From: Rhodoferax sp. OV413
Lineage (GTDB): Bacteria; Pseudomonadota; Gammaproteobacteria; Burkholderiales; Burkholderiaceae_C
DNA length: 64,000 nucleotides
NCBI RefSeq assembly: GCF_900104385.1
Contig: NZ_FNJA01000001.1
Span: 1,152,386-1,216,385, forward strand
Direction of reading: 5' to 3'
The position numbers were made by a program, and so were the translations under genes. Each line of letters starts with the position of its first letter. Positions within the stretch are counted from its first letter, which is position 1. Under the pieces are notes generated by a model. It had not been told where the DNA came from. It did no database searches and saw only the letters and a program-made list of their open reading frames with translations. Below are positions 14,783 through 23,283 of the stretch, one piece after another.

Positions 14783-17458
14783 TCATTCAAGCAACTGGTG
14801 CAAGGCCAAGGTATCCGGGCTCGGCCCGGGCAACACCGAAAAGCCCAGTTGCCGGGCCAGGCTGGCCATGGCCAGGTTCTGCGCCAGGCACTGGCCTACC
14901 ACCTCGCGCGTGCCGCGGGCCCGCAGGTAGCTGAGCATCTTCTCCAGCAGCAGGCGGCCCAGGCCCTTGCACTGCCAGGCGGATGCCACTTGCAGCGCGA
15001 ACTCGGCGGTCTGGTTGTCGGGGTCGCAGACCACGCGGACCTCGGCCACCATGGTCTGGTGGGCGGGGTCGCCCGGACTGAGTGCGATAAAGGTCATCTC
15101 CCTGTCATAGTCGATCTGGCTGTAGCGCGCCAGCTCGGAATGCGGCACCTCGCGGCGGGTCAAAAAGAAGCGCAGTCGCATGTCGGCCGGGCTGGCCTGG
15201 GCGTAAAAAGCCTGCAACCGCTCGCCGTCTTCCGGCTGGATCGGCCGCAGCAGCAAGGTGCTGCCGGCCAGCGCCACGGTCTGCTCCAGCTCTTGCGGAT
15301 ACGGGCGGATGGCCGGCGCCACCGGCTGGCCGCGCCCCGGGCCGTGCAAGCGGATGCGCACGTCCAGCGCCAGCACGCCCTGGGCATCGGCCAGCAGCGG
15401 GTTGATGTCCAGCTCGGCCAGCATCGGCAGGTCGCAGGCCAGCTGCGCCACCTGGCGCAAGGTCTCCAGCAAAGCGGCCTCGGGCACGGCCGGGCGCTCG
15501 CGGTAGCCGGCCAGCAGCCGGGCCAGGCCGCTGCGCTGGACCAGGTCGCGAGCCAAGGCGGTGTTCAGCGGCGGCAGCGCCACGGCGTGGTTCTGGCTGA
15601 GCTCCACCGCAGTACCGCCCTGGCCGAACAGCAGCACCGGGCCGAACACCGGGTCGGTGCTGATGCCGACGATCAGCTCATGCGCCTGGGGCCGGGCCAC
15701 CATGGCTTGCACCGTAAATCCCGTCACCTCGGCCTGCGGCCGCAGCCGGGCCACACGCTCCAGCATGGCCTGCGCGGCCTGGCGCAGATCGTCGGCCGAG
15801 GCCAGGCCCAGCGCCACGCCGCCAACATCCGACTTGTGGACGATTTGCGGCGAGGCGATTTTCAGCGCCACCGGATATCCGATGTCGGCAGCACAGGCCA
15901 GTGCCTCGTCCACGCTATGGACACGCGCGCTGCGCTGGGTGGGTATGCCGTACAGCTGCAGCAGGCTGTGCACCTGGGCCGGGTCCAGCCATTCCTGCCC
16001 GGCCTGGGCGGCCTGCGCCACTACGGCCTGGGCCTGCTCGCGCAGCGGCAAAAAGGCCTGCGCCGTGCTGGCCGGCAGCTCGCGCAGCGCGGCCTGGTTG
16101 CGCGCATGCAGCACCAACTGCAGCCAGGCTGCCACCGCGCGCTCGGGCGTGTCGTAGCACGGCAGGCCGGCATGGGTGGTGGCGCTGCGCGCTGCAGCGA
16201 CGGCAGCGCCGCCCAACCAGCAGGTCAGCACCGGCTTGCTGGCCTGGGCAAGCAGGGGCAGGCAGCCGGCCGCGATATCGGCTGCAGACACCAAGGCAGT
16301 AGGCGCGTGCATGAACAGCACCGCGTCCACCTCGGGCGCGGCCAGCAGCACCCGCAGGCCGTCCAGGTAACGCTGCAGCGGCGCGTCGCCCACGATGTCC
16401 ACCGGGTTGCCGTGCGACCAGGTGCTGGGCAGGCAGGCGTTGAGCGCGGCCAGGGTCGCCGGGCTAAGTGACGCCATCTGGCCCCCGTGCAGGTCCAGCG
16501 CGTCGGCGGCCAGCACGCCCAGGCCGCCGCCGTTGGTGAGTATGGCCAGGCGTTCGCCCACCACGGGGCGTGCATGGGCCAGGGTTTCGGCGGCGTCGAA
16601 CAAGGCTTCCAGCGTGTCGACCCGCAGCATGCCGGCGCGCCGGAAGGCGGCATCGAACACCACGTCGGCACCGGCCAGCGCCCCGGTGTGCGAGGCCGCT
16701 GCCCGCGCTCCATCGGCGCCACGCCCGGCCTTGACCACGATCACCGGCTTGTTGCGGGATGCAGCCCGTGCGGCCGACATGAACTTGCGCGCGGCCTTAG
16801 CCGACTCCATGTAGACCAGGATGGCCCGGGTGGCGCCGTCGCTGGCCAGGTAGTCGAGCACATCGCCGAAATCCACATCGGCGCTGTCGCCCAGCGAGAT
16901 GAAGTGCGAGAAGCCAATGCCACGGGCCTGCGCCCAGTCCAGCATGGCGGTGGCCAGCGCGCCCGACTGGGTGACAAACGCCAGCTGGCCGGGTACCGCA
17001 TTGCCGGGTGCGAAGCTGGCGTTGAGCCCCACGCCCGGCACCAGCGCGCCTATGCAGTTGGGCCCCAGGATGCGCAGCAGCGTGGGCCGGGCCGCGTCCA
17101 GCATGGCCTGCTCCAGCGTGCCGGGGCCGTCGGGGTTGGCTTGCTTCAGGCCGGCAGTCATCACAATCGCCGCGCGCGTGCCCTTGCGCCCCAGCTCGGC
17201 AATCAGCCCCGGCACGGTGTGCGCGGGGGTGCAGATCACCGCCAGATCCGGCACTTGCGGCAGCGCCGCCACATCGCGCCAGGCCGGTTGGCCCGCTACC
17301 TGGCTGTGGCGCCGGTTGACCAACCACAGCGGCCCCTGGAAGCCGCCTTGCTGCAGGTTGTGCAGCACCACAGAGCCCAGGCTGCCGGGGCGGTCCGAGG
17401 CGCCGATCAAGGCCACCGAGGTGGGTTGGAACAGGGCTTCCAGGTGGCGTACGCTCAT
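14783..17458 (-). CDS. Pat-like bifunctional NDP-forming acyl-CoA ligase/GNAT protein acetyltransferase
   Basis: Large cytoplasmic protein of 891 residues. Order of domains: CoA-binding Rossmann domain (about 5-130, ALIGASDRPGSLGSVVLHN), succinyl-CoA-ligase-like domain (about 145-440, with HGNPVDIVGDA), ATP-grasp (about 480-690, YPVALKIASPQIVHKSDVGG) and a C-terminal GNAT domain (about 715-885, GLGRLLLEKML). This is the layout of the protein lysine acetyltransferases Pat/YfiQ that inactivate acetyl-CoA synthetase. The segment ASHTGALAG retains a histidine that matches the phosphorylated histidine of active NDP-forming ligases, so both ligase and acetyltransferase activities are possible. It is a single gene with its own upstream gap. 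Confidence 0.85.
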   Translation of the reverse strand: MSVRHLEALFQPTSVALIGASDRPGSLGSVVLHNLQQGGFQGPLWLVNRRHSQVAGQPAWRDVAALPQVPDLAVICTPAHTVPGLIAELGRKGTRAAIVMTAGLKQANPDGPGTLEQAMLDAARPTLLRILGPNCIGALVPGVGLNASFAPGNAVPGQLAFVTQSGALATAMLDWAQARGIGFSHFISLGDSADVDFGDVLDYLASDGATRAILVYMESAKAARKFMSAARAASRNKPVIVVKAGRGADGARAAASHTGALAGADVVFDAAFRRAGMLRVDTLEALFDAAETLAHARPVVGERLAILTNGGGLGVLAADALDLHGGQMASLSPATLAALNACLPSTWSHGNPVDIVGDAPLQRYLDGLRVLLAAPEVDAVLFMHAPTALVSAADIAAGCLPLLAQASKPVLTCWLGGAAVAAARSATTHAGLPCYDTPERAVAAWLQLVLHARNQAALRELPASTAQAFLPLREQAQAVVAQAAQAGQEWLDPAQVHSLLQLYGIPTQRSARVHSVDEALACAADIGYPVALKIASPQIVHKSDVGGVALGLASADDLRQAAQAMLERVARLRPQAEVTGFTVQAMVARPQAHELIVGISTDPVFGPVLLFGQGGTAVELSQNHAVALPPLNTALARDLVQRSGLARLLAGYRERPAVPEAALLETLRQVAQLACDLPMLAELDINPLLADAQGVLALDVRIRLHGPGRGQPVAPAIRPYPQELEQTVALAGSTLLLRPIQPEDGERLQAFYAQASPADMRLRFFLTRREVPHSELARYSQIDYDREMTFIALSPGDPAHQTMVAEVRVVCDPDNQTAEFALQVASAWQCKGLGRLLLEKMLSYLRARGTREVVGQCLAQNLAMASLARQLGFSVLPGPSPDTLALHQLLE

Positions 17459-17650
17459 AGCTTCCTTATCGCGGGTAAGCCCCCGATAGCGCCAAGCTTA
17501 CGAACAAACACCACGCCCGCATTTGCGCCAGATCAAGGAGATTGTTGCGGGTGTTTTACACAATGGGGTATCAGGCTGGGCGCGATTGCACTAGGCTGAC
17601 GTATGCGCCGCAGCATCCGCTGCAGCCCCTGTTGAACCGAAAGGAATGCC

Positions 17651-18115
17651 ATGCCAGTCAAGACCCGCTCTTCCGCTACCGCCCCGGCCACACCGTTCAG
17701 CGCGGCGCCCTGGAACTACTGGACCGAAGTCAGCCGATGGCAGATGGCCATGGCCACAAAAAATGCTTGTGCGCTGTTCCGCGGCATGGAAGCCGTACGC
17801 ACGGTGCAACAGCAGATGGCCCACCAGACGCTGACCCAGCACGAAGCCGCAGCGGAGCAGCTGCAGGCCAGCTGTGCGCCTGCCGATCTGCTGTCCATCC
17901 AGTCGGCCCTGCTGCGCTCCGACCTGCAAGGCGCCCTGCACTACTGGCAGCAGCTGGGCAGTGCGGTGCTGCAAGCCCAGTTGGCGATGCTGGACGGCAG
18001 TAAGAAGATCCTGGGCCCCACGGTCGGGGACCCGTTCAAGCCCATCTTGCAGGCCTGGCAGAACGCCATCCCGCATCCGTTCGACAATCCGGCCCATCCG
18101 ACCAGCATCCATTGA
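17651..18115 (+). CDS. Phasin-like granule-associated protein
   Basis: Small helical protein of 154 residues without a signal peptide. The middle part (WNYWTEVSRWQMAMATKNAC, then a Gln/Ala-rich amphipathic helix region and LHYWQQLGSAVLQAQLAML) resembles phasins, which coat polyhydroxyalkanoate granules in Burkholderiales. A ribosome binding site (aaagga) lies 7 bases before the ATG. No PHA synthase or depolymerase gene is next to it. The upstream 192 bp gap shows no strong promoter match that I could fix. The assignment rests on helical pattern and aromatic/Gln composition, so it is moderate. Confidence 0.6.
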   Translation: MPVKTRSSATAPATPFSAAPWNYWTEVSRWQMAMATKNACALFRGMEAVRTVQQQMAHQTLTQHEAAAEQLQASCAPADLLSIQSALLRSDLQGALHYWQQLGSAVLQAQLAMLDGSKKILGPTVGDPFKPILQAWQNAIPHPFDNPAHPTSIH

Positions 18116-18143
18116 GGCTGCGGCCGGGTTGCCCGCTAAACTC

Positions 18144-18203
18144 AAGCCAAATCGGCCTCCAGCGCAATCAGATATTGCGCTAGAAGCTATCAAAAGCAGA
18201 GCG
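18144..18203 (+). repeat. Comamonadaceae-type intergenic repeat, copy 4
   Basis: Lies between the convergent phasin-like gene and urtE: caagccaaatcggcctccag, cgcaatcagatattgcgc, agaagctatcaaaagcag. Confidence 0.6.
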
Positions 18204-18205
18204 AG

Positions 18206-18898
18206 TTAGATCGCCACCAGATTGCGCACGCCGTTGGCTTCCATGTCCTTGCCCAGACCGCGGGCGATGAACTCGCCGCGCTCCATCACCAGGTAGTCGT
18301 CGGCCAGTTCCTGGGCGAAATCGTAGTACTGCTCGACCAGCAAAATCGCCATGTCGCCGCGGTCGGCCAGCATGCGGATCACGCGGCCGATGTCCTTGAT
18401 GATCGAAGGCTGTATGCCTTCGGTGGGTTCGTCCAGTATCAGCAGCTTGGGGCCAGCCGCCAGCGCGCGGGCAATCGCCAGCTGCTGCTGCTGCCCACCC
18501 GACAAGTCACCGCCACGCCGGTTGATCATCTGCTTGAGCACCGGGAACAGCGTGAACAGCTCGGCCGGGATCGGCGTGCTGGCGCTCTTGTAGGCCAGGC
18601 CCATGCGCAGGTTTTCTTCCACCGTCAGGCGGGCGAAGATTTCACGGCCCTGCGGCACGAAGCCAACGCCGGCACGGGCGCGCTCATACGGCGTGTAGCC
18701 CTGGATGGCCTTGCCGTCCAGCTCGATGCTGCCGGTCTTGATAGGCACCAGGCCCATCAGCGACTTGAGCAAGGTAGTCTTGCCCACGCCGTTGCGGCCC
18801 AACAGTACGGTGACCTTGCCCTTGGTGCATTGCAGGCTGACGTCACGCAGGATGTGCGAGCCGCCGTAGTACTGGTTGATGTTTTTGACGTTGAGCAT
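18206..18898 (-). CDS. urtE: Urea ABC transporter ATP-binding protein UrtE
   Basis: Second ATPase of the high-affinity urea importer, 230 residues, HAAT family like LivF. Walker A is GRNGVGKTTL, the ABC signature LSGGQQQQLAIARAL and Walker B LLILDEPTEGIQPS; the GIQPS variant after Walker B is typical for UrtE. It pairs with UrtD under the UrtBC membrane channel. It is the last gene of the minus-strand operon but lies 608 bp beyond urtD because an inverted-repeat element sits between them, so its supply relative to UrtD may be altered. Confidence 0.95.
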   Translation of the reverse strand: MLNVKNINQYYGGSHILRDVSLQCTKGKVTVLLGRNGVGKTTLLKSLMGLVPIKTGSIELDGKAIQGYTPYERARAGVGFVPQGREIFARLTVEENLRMGLAYKSASTPIPAELFTLFPVLKQMINRRGGDLSGGQQQQLAIARALAAGPKLLILDEPTEGIQPSIIKDIGRVIRMLADRGDMAILLVEQYYDFAQELADDYLVMERGEFIARGLGKDMEANGVRNLVAI

Positions 18899-18958
18899 GG
18901 TGCTAACTCCAGATTGTTAGGTTGCGCGTGGCCGGACGGTGGTTAACGTCAATCAGCA

Positions 18959-19481
18959 GGCCGGGATGTGCTCCCGGCGGCGCAGTAACTTTTCTTTGTG
19001 TGGCCAAAGAAAAGTCACCAAAAGAAAGGCCACCCCCACTGTCTGCGTCCTCCGCTTTCGCTGCGGAAACCTGCGGTGCTCGCTGCAGGTGGGGTCTGGC
19101 TAAACTCGCTACGCTCAAACAACGCCAGCCCTGATCCACCTGCAGCTGCGCTCCTCGGCGCATACAGAGGGGGCCCCGCGAATCGGAATCGGCGGCGCTT
19201 ACGCGCCCCATCGCGCCTAGAGCGCGACGCCCGGCACAGCCGGGCTGGCTGTCCGCTCCCGCATCCGGGGTCCCCCTCTCAAAGCGCCTGCGCTGCATGC
19301 TTTTGGCGGGATTAGGAGCGCGATTGTCTGAGCGCAGCGAGTTCGAGCGCTCCCCCGCTAAAAGCATGCAGCGCAGGTTGCCCCGAAGGGGTCGCGGCGA
19401 GTGGGGGTGGCCTTTTCTTTGGTTACTTTCTTTTGACCACGCAAAAGAAAGTGACTGCGCCGCCGGGCGCACATCCCGGCC
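18959..19481. mobile_element. 523-bp nested inverted-repeat element inside the urt operon (MITE-like)
   Basis: The ends are 81-bp inverted repeats, 18959-19039 and 19401-19481, both bounded by ggccgggatg in opposite orientation and nearly identical apart from a few substitutions. Inside are further inverted arms: 19287-19304 (cctgcgctgcatgctttt) against 19360-19377, perfect over 18 bp, and a tgagcgnagcgagtt pair near 19104 and 19330. The left arm itself can fold (acttttcttt... aaagaaaagt). There is no credible coding sequence and no transposase; no target duplication was seen. I infer a non-autonomous repeat of a type I recall from Comamonadaceae. The whole urtD-urtE gap is 608 bp and holds nothing else recognisable. 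Confidence 0.7.
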
Positions 19482-19506
19482 AACGGCGCACATAAACACA
19501 AACAGA

Positions 19507-20382
19507 TCACCGGCCAAGATAAACCTCAATCACGCGTTCATCCGCCTGCACCTGGTCCAACGTCCCCTGCGCCAAAACCGAGCCGTCGCACAGCACAGTG
19601 ACGATCTCCGAGATGGTCTTGATGAAGCTCATGTCGTGCTCCACCACCATCAGCGAATGCTTGCCCTTCAGCGTCAAAAACAGCTCGGCGGTGCGCGCGG
19701 TTTCCTCGTCGGTCATACCGGCCACAGGCTCGTCCAACAACAGCAGCTTGGGATCTTGCATCAGCAGCATGCCGATCTCCAGCCATTGCTTCTGGCCGTG
19801 GCTCAGATTGCCAGCCTGCCGCGTCACGCTGTCGGCCAGGTGGATGGTGGTCAGCATCTCGGCCAGCTTGTCGCTCTGCGCCGAATCCAGCTTGAACAGC
19901 ATCGACGACTTGACGCTCTTGTTCATCTTCAGCGCCAGCTCCAGGTTCTCGAACACGCTGAGTTTTTCAAACACCGTGGGCTTCTGGAACTTGCGGCCTA
20001 TGCCCAGCTGGGCGATCTCGGGCTCGTTGTGGCGCAGTAAGTCGATGGTGCTGCCGAAGAACACCTTGCCAGTGTTGGGCCGCGTCTTGCCGGTGATGAT
20101 GTCCATCATCGTGGTCTTGCCGGCGCCATTCGGGCCGATGATGCAGCGCAGCTCGCCGGGCGCAATGTCCAGCGACAAGCCGTTGATGGCCTTGAAGCCG
20201 TCGAAGCTGACGTGCACATCTTCCAGGTACAGGATGCGGCCGTGGGTGATGTCCACCTCGCCGGGGGTGTGGATGCGTGAGAAACCGGCCTGGCGGCCGC
20301 CGGACTCGGTGTTGCCAGTCTTGGGTGCAGCCTCTTTGGCCGCCAAGCGCCGCGCGCCCTCTTCCATCAGTTCGGGCGTCAT
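19507..20382 (-). CDS. urtD: Urea ABC transporter ATP-binding protein UrtD
   Basis: First ATPase of the urea importer, 291 residues, LivG-like. Walker A GPNGAGKTTMMDIITG, signature LSHGQKQWLEIGMLL and Walker B LLLLDEPVAGMTDEE are all intact; LSHGQKQWLEIGM is characteristic of UrtD. An extra N-terminal stretch of about 50 residues (Ala/Lys-rich, then HTPGEVDITHGRILYLEDVH) precedes the ATPase fold. Start overlaps the urtC stop by 4 bases (ATGA), so the two are translationally coupled. Downstream lies the inverted-repeat element. Confidence 0.95.
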   Translation of the reverse strand: MTPELMEEGARRLAAKEAAPKTGNTESGGRQAGFSRIHTPGEVDITHGRILYLEDVHVSFDGFKAINGLSLDIAPGELRCIIGPNGAGKTTMMDIITGKTRPNTGKVFFGSTIDLLRHNEPEIAQLGIGRKFQKPTVFEKLSVFENLELALKMNKSVKSSMLFKLDSAQSDKLAEMLTTIHLADSVTRQAGNLSHGQKQWLEIGMLLMQDPKLLLLDEPVAGMTDEETARTAELFLTLKGKHSLMVVEHDMSFIKTISEIVTVLCDGSVLAQGTLDQVQADERVIEVYLGR

Positions 20383-21482
20383 GCCTTGGCTCCCTTCAGC
20401 TTCTTCACCAGACCTACAACGCCATCGGGCAAGAACAGCGTGACCGCAATAAACAAGGCACCGAGAAAATACAACCAGAACTCGGGATAAGCCACCGTCA
20501 GCCAGCTCTTGGCGCCGTTGACGATGAAGGCGCCGAGGATGGGGCCGATCAAGGTAGCCCGGCCACCGACCGCCGCCCAGACCGCGATCTCGATCGAGTT
20601 TGCAGGGCTCATTTCACTCGGGTTGATGATGCCGACCTGGGTCACATACAAGGCCCCGGCCACACCGCACATCACCGCCGAGATCACCCATATGCTGAGC
20701 TTGTAGCCCAGCGGCGAATAGCCGGAAAACATGACCCGGGTTTCCGCATCGCGGATAGCCTGCAGCACGCGGCCGTACTTGCTGCCGACCAGCCATTTGG
20801 CGAACAGAAAGAAGCCCAGCAGCACCAGGCCGGTGATGACAAACAGCGTCATGCGCATCGAGGTGGTAGCCATAGGCATGCCCAGAATCCGCTTGAAATC
20901 GGTAAAGCCGTTGTTGCCACCAAAGCCGGTTTCATTGCGAAAGAACAGCAGCATGGTGGCGAAGGTCATGGCCTGGGTGATGATGGAAAAGTACACACCC
21001 TTGATGCGCGAACGGAAGGCGAAGAAGCCGAAGATGCCGGCCACCAGCGCCGGGGCAAACAGCACCAGGAACAAGGTGGCGCCGAAGCTGCCGCTGAGCG
21101 CCCAGTGCCAGGGCATTTCCTTCCAGTCGAGGAACACCATGAAGTCCGGCAGATCGCTTTTGTAGTTGCCATCGCGGCCGATCTGGCGCATCAAATACAT
21201 GCCCATGGCGTAACCGCCGAGCGCAAAGAACAGGCCGTGGCCCAGGCTCAGGATGCCGGTGTAACCCCAGATCAAATCCATGGCCAGCGCGCAGATGGCG
21301 TAGCACATGATCTTGCCGACCAGCGCAATCGCGTAGTCGCTCATATGCCAGATGCTGCCCTGCGGGATCACCAGGTTCAGCAGCGGCGCCACGGCGCAGA
21401 CCAGGATCAGCGCGACGATAAAGCTGCTCCAGCCGGAGCGGGTCAGCAGCGGGCCTTTGGTGGGTAGAACAACGTTACTCAT
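20379..21482 (-). CDS. urtC: Urea ABC transporter permease UrtC
   Basis: Membrane subunit of the urea importer, 367 residues, LivM-like with about ten membrane segments. I start it at the ATG at 21482, which overlaps the urtB stop by 4 bases; the sequence then begins MSNVVLPTKGPLL. The permease motif YTGILSLGHGLFFALGGYAM and the long hydrophilic loop around RDGNYKSDLPDFM match UrtC proteins. It forms the channel with UrtB. Confidence 0.95.
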   Translation of the reverse strand: MSNVVLPTKGPLLTRSGWSSFIVALILVCAVAPLLNLVIPQGSIWHMSDYAIALVGKIMCYAICALAMDLIWGYTGILSLGHGLFFALGGYAMGMYLMRQIGRDGNYKSDLPDFMVFLDWKEMPWHWALSGSFGATLFLVLFAPALVAGIFGFFAFRSRIKGVYFSIITQAMTFATMLLFFRNETGFGGNNGFTDFKRILGMPMATTSMRMTLFVITGLVLLGFFLFAKWLVGSKYGRVLQAIRDAETRVMFSGYSPLGYKLSIWVISAVMCGVAGALYVTQVGIINPSEMSPANSIEIAVWAAVGGRATLIGPILGAFIVNGAKSWLTVAYPEFWLYFLGALFIAVTLFLPDGVVGLVKKLKGAKA

Positions 21483-23053
21483 GCTTCTGCGCTCCGGCCC
21501 TTCATGGCGAAGATGCCCTGTGGTCGTTTTTGGATGAAGATGATGATCAGCACCAGCACCGCGATCTTGGCCAGCACGGCGCCGGTCCAGCCCTCCAGAA
21601 ACTTGTTCAAGATGCCCAGACCCATGGCCGCGTAGACGGTGCCTGCCAGCTGGCCGACGCCGCCCAACACCACCACCATGAAGGCATCGACGATGTAGCC
21701 CTGGCCCAGGTCGGGGCCGACGTTGCCCACCTGGCTCAGCGCACAGCCAGCCAGGCCAGCGATGCCCGAGCCGAGGGCGAAAGCGTAGGTGTCGATGCGT
21801 GCAGTGTTCACGCCCATGCAGGAGGCGATCGGACGGTTCTGCGTGACGCCGCGCACAAACAGGCCGAGCCGGGTCTTGCCGATCAGCCAGCCCACGCCCA
21901 GCAGCACGGCCACGGCAAACGCGATGATGACCAGGCGGTTGTAGGGCAGCGACAGATTGGCCAGCACCTGCACGCCGCCGCTCATCCACACCGGGTTTTC
22001 CACGCCGACGTTCTGCGCGCCGAAGATGCTGCGCACGCCCTGCTGCAGCATCAGGCTGATACCCCAGGTGGCGAGCAAGGTTTCCAGCGGCCGGCCGTAG
22101 AGAAAGCGCAGCACGCTGCGCTCCAGCGCCGCGCCCACCAGTGCGGCGGCCAGGAACGACACCGGCACGCCAGCCAGCAGATACCAGTCAAAGGCGCCGG
22201 GCAAATACTTTTGGAACAGGGTCTGCACCACATAGGTGGCGTAGGCGCCGATCATCATCAGCTCGCCGTGGGCCATGTTGATCACGCCCATCAGCCCGTA
22301 GGTGATGGCCAGGCCTAGCGCCACCAGCAGCAAGATGGAGCCCAGGCTGATGCCGCTGAAGATCGCGCCCAGTTTGTCGCCCCAGGCCAGCGCGGCGTCG
22401 ACCTTGGCCAGCGCGGCCGCCAGGGCGATTTTCACGTCGCTGTCGGTCTCGGTCTTCAGGCGCGCAAGCAGCACAGTCTTGGTGGCGGGGTTGCTACTGT
22501 CGGCCAGGGTTTTGACAGCATCCAACCTCGAAGTCTTGTCGTCGCTGTTCAGCAGCAAGGCGCCGCGCAGCAGGCCCAGCTGGGATTTGATGGTGGCGTT
22601 GGTTTCGGCGGCAAAAGCTTTTTCGACCAAGGCCAGCTTGCTCTCGTCGGGCTCGGCGAGCAGGGTTTTGACGGACTCGGCACGCACCTTGTCGTCTTTG
22701 GCAAACAGCTTCAGGGCGGCCAGCGCATTGTCCAGCTCGCCCCGCATCTGGTTGTTGTTGATCACGTCTTCGGCCTCTTCCGGCAGCGCTACGTCAGCTC
22801 CGGTGGCCGGGTCCACGGTCTTCTCGCCCTGGACCCAAAAAACTTTGTCGCCCAGGGTCTTGACCTGGTCGTCCGACAGCGCCTGGATAAAGGCCACCGT
22901 CTTCTCGTCGGCATTGACGACGGCCTTGTTCAGCGCTTCGATGCGCGTCTCGGCTTCGCCGGTTGCCAAGGCTTTTACCTCGTCTGCGCTTAATGCATAA
23001 GCGTGACCAGCTATTAAAAGAGTAGCAGCAAAGAGTAATTGTCGAATCAACAT
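21479..23053 (-). CDS. urtB: Urea ABC transporter permease UrtB with periplasmic N-terminal domain
   Basis: Membrane subunit of the urea importer, 524 residues from the ATG at 23053. A signal sequence (MLIRQLLFAATLLIAGHAYA) is followed by about 200 residues of helical Ala/Leu/Asp-rich sequence, then a LivH-like permease domain with INMAHGELMMIGAYATYVVQ. The long exported N-terminal part is normal for UrtB. The segment coding the signal core matches the Comamonadaceae repeat in antisense (22983-23027). The gene lies 230 bp after urtA, separated by a hairpin-rich repeat region that may lower its expression relative to urtA. An in-frame upstream ATG at 23107 is unlikely because the signal would then be buried. 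Confidence 0.94.
   Translation of the reverse strand: MLIRQLLFAATLLIAGHAYALSADEVKALATGEAETRIEALNKAVVNADEKTVAFIQALSDDQVKTLGDKVFWVQGEKTVDPATGADVALPEEAEDVINNNQMRGELDNALAALKLFAKDDKVRAESVKTLLAEPDESKLALVEKAFAAETNATIKSQLGLLRGALLLNSDDKTSRLDAVKTLADSSNPATKTVLLARLKTETDSDVKIALAAALAKVDAALAWGDKLGAIFSGISLGSILLLVALGLAITYGLMGVINMAHGELMMIGAYATYVVQTLFQKYLPGAFDWYLLAGVPVSFLAAALVGAALERSVLRFLYGRPLETLLATWGISLMLQQGVRSIFGAQNVGVENPVWMSGGVQVLANLSLPYNRLVIIAFAVAVLLGVGWLIGKTRLGLFVRGVTQNRPIASCMGVNTARIDTYAFALGSGIAGLAGCALSQVGNVGPDLGQGYIVDAFMVVVLGGVGQLAGTVYAAMGLGILNKFLEGWTGAVLAKIAVLVLIIIFIQKRPQGIFAMKGRSAEA
22983..23027 (+). repeat. Possible Comamonadaceae-type repeat within urtB signal-peptide codons
   Basis: The + strand reads tctgcgcttaatgcataagc, then gtgaccagctattaaaagag and tagca, which aligns with copy 5 (tctggcgcttatttagtcag..., ...agctatcaaataaatagca). 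By eye about 20 of the last 27 positions agree with copy 2. It covers roughly codons 9-24 of urtB in antisense. Coincidence is not excluded. Confidence 0.4.
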
Positions 23054-23114
23054 GGAGGAACCTGTTGGTTGGGCATGGTGGCGAAAAGTCCCATCCGTTG
23101 GGCTCAAAGAGCAA

Positions 23115-23133
23115 GGCTGCTAACGAAGCAGCC
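23115..23133 (-). terminator. Stem-loop, possible weak terminator between urtA and urtB
   Basis: Perfect 7-bp stem ggctgct/agcagcc around a 5-base loop. Read in the operon direction (minus) it is followed by ttgctctttg, a weak T-rich run, so partial termination or RNA protection is possible. It lies between repeat 23154-23283 and the urtB start. Confidence 0.4.
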
Positions 23134-23153
23134 CCCTCGCAGAAACGAGACTG

Positions 23154-23283
23154 CCCCCTTCCAGAGATACCGCGGAACCGGCTATGCCGGACCGCTGGTA
23201 TCGCCCCCTGCAAGGGGGGAGGAGGCCACCTGCGTCCTCGGCTTTACAAGCCGAGTCCGGGGCAGTGGGCAAGCCTGGGGGTG
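23154..23283 (-). repeat. Binding-protein 3' repeat, copy 1, directly after urtA
   Basis: Ends at the base before the urtA stop codon complement. Shared with 39778-39877 in the same orientation: cacccccaggcttgcccact at the gene side, a hairpin cccccttgcaggggg, a segment ccggcatagccggttccgcg, and tctggaaggggg at the far end. This copy also carries an extra perfect 8-bp hairpin at 23237-23255 (ctcggctt/aagccgag). Confidence 0.75.

Noticed and set aside
14798-16471. Long + strand frame across the Pat-like gene
   Set aside because: Low-complexity Gln/His/Arg composition and no domain; the minus-strand frame has four recognisable domains.
18959-19481. Inverted-repeat element as a complete insertion sequence
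   Set aside because: No open frame resembling a transposase lies between the arms and no target duplication is visible.
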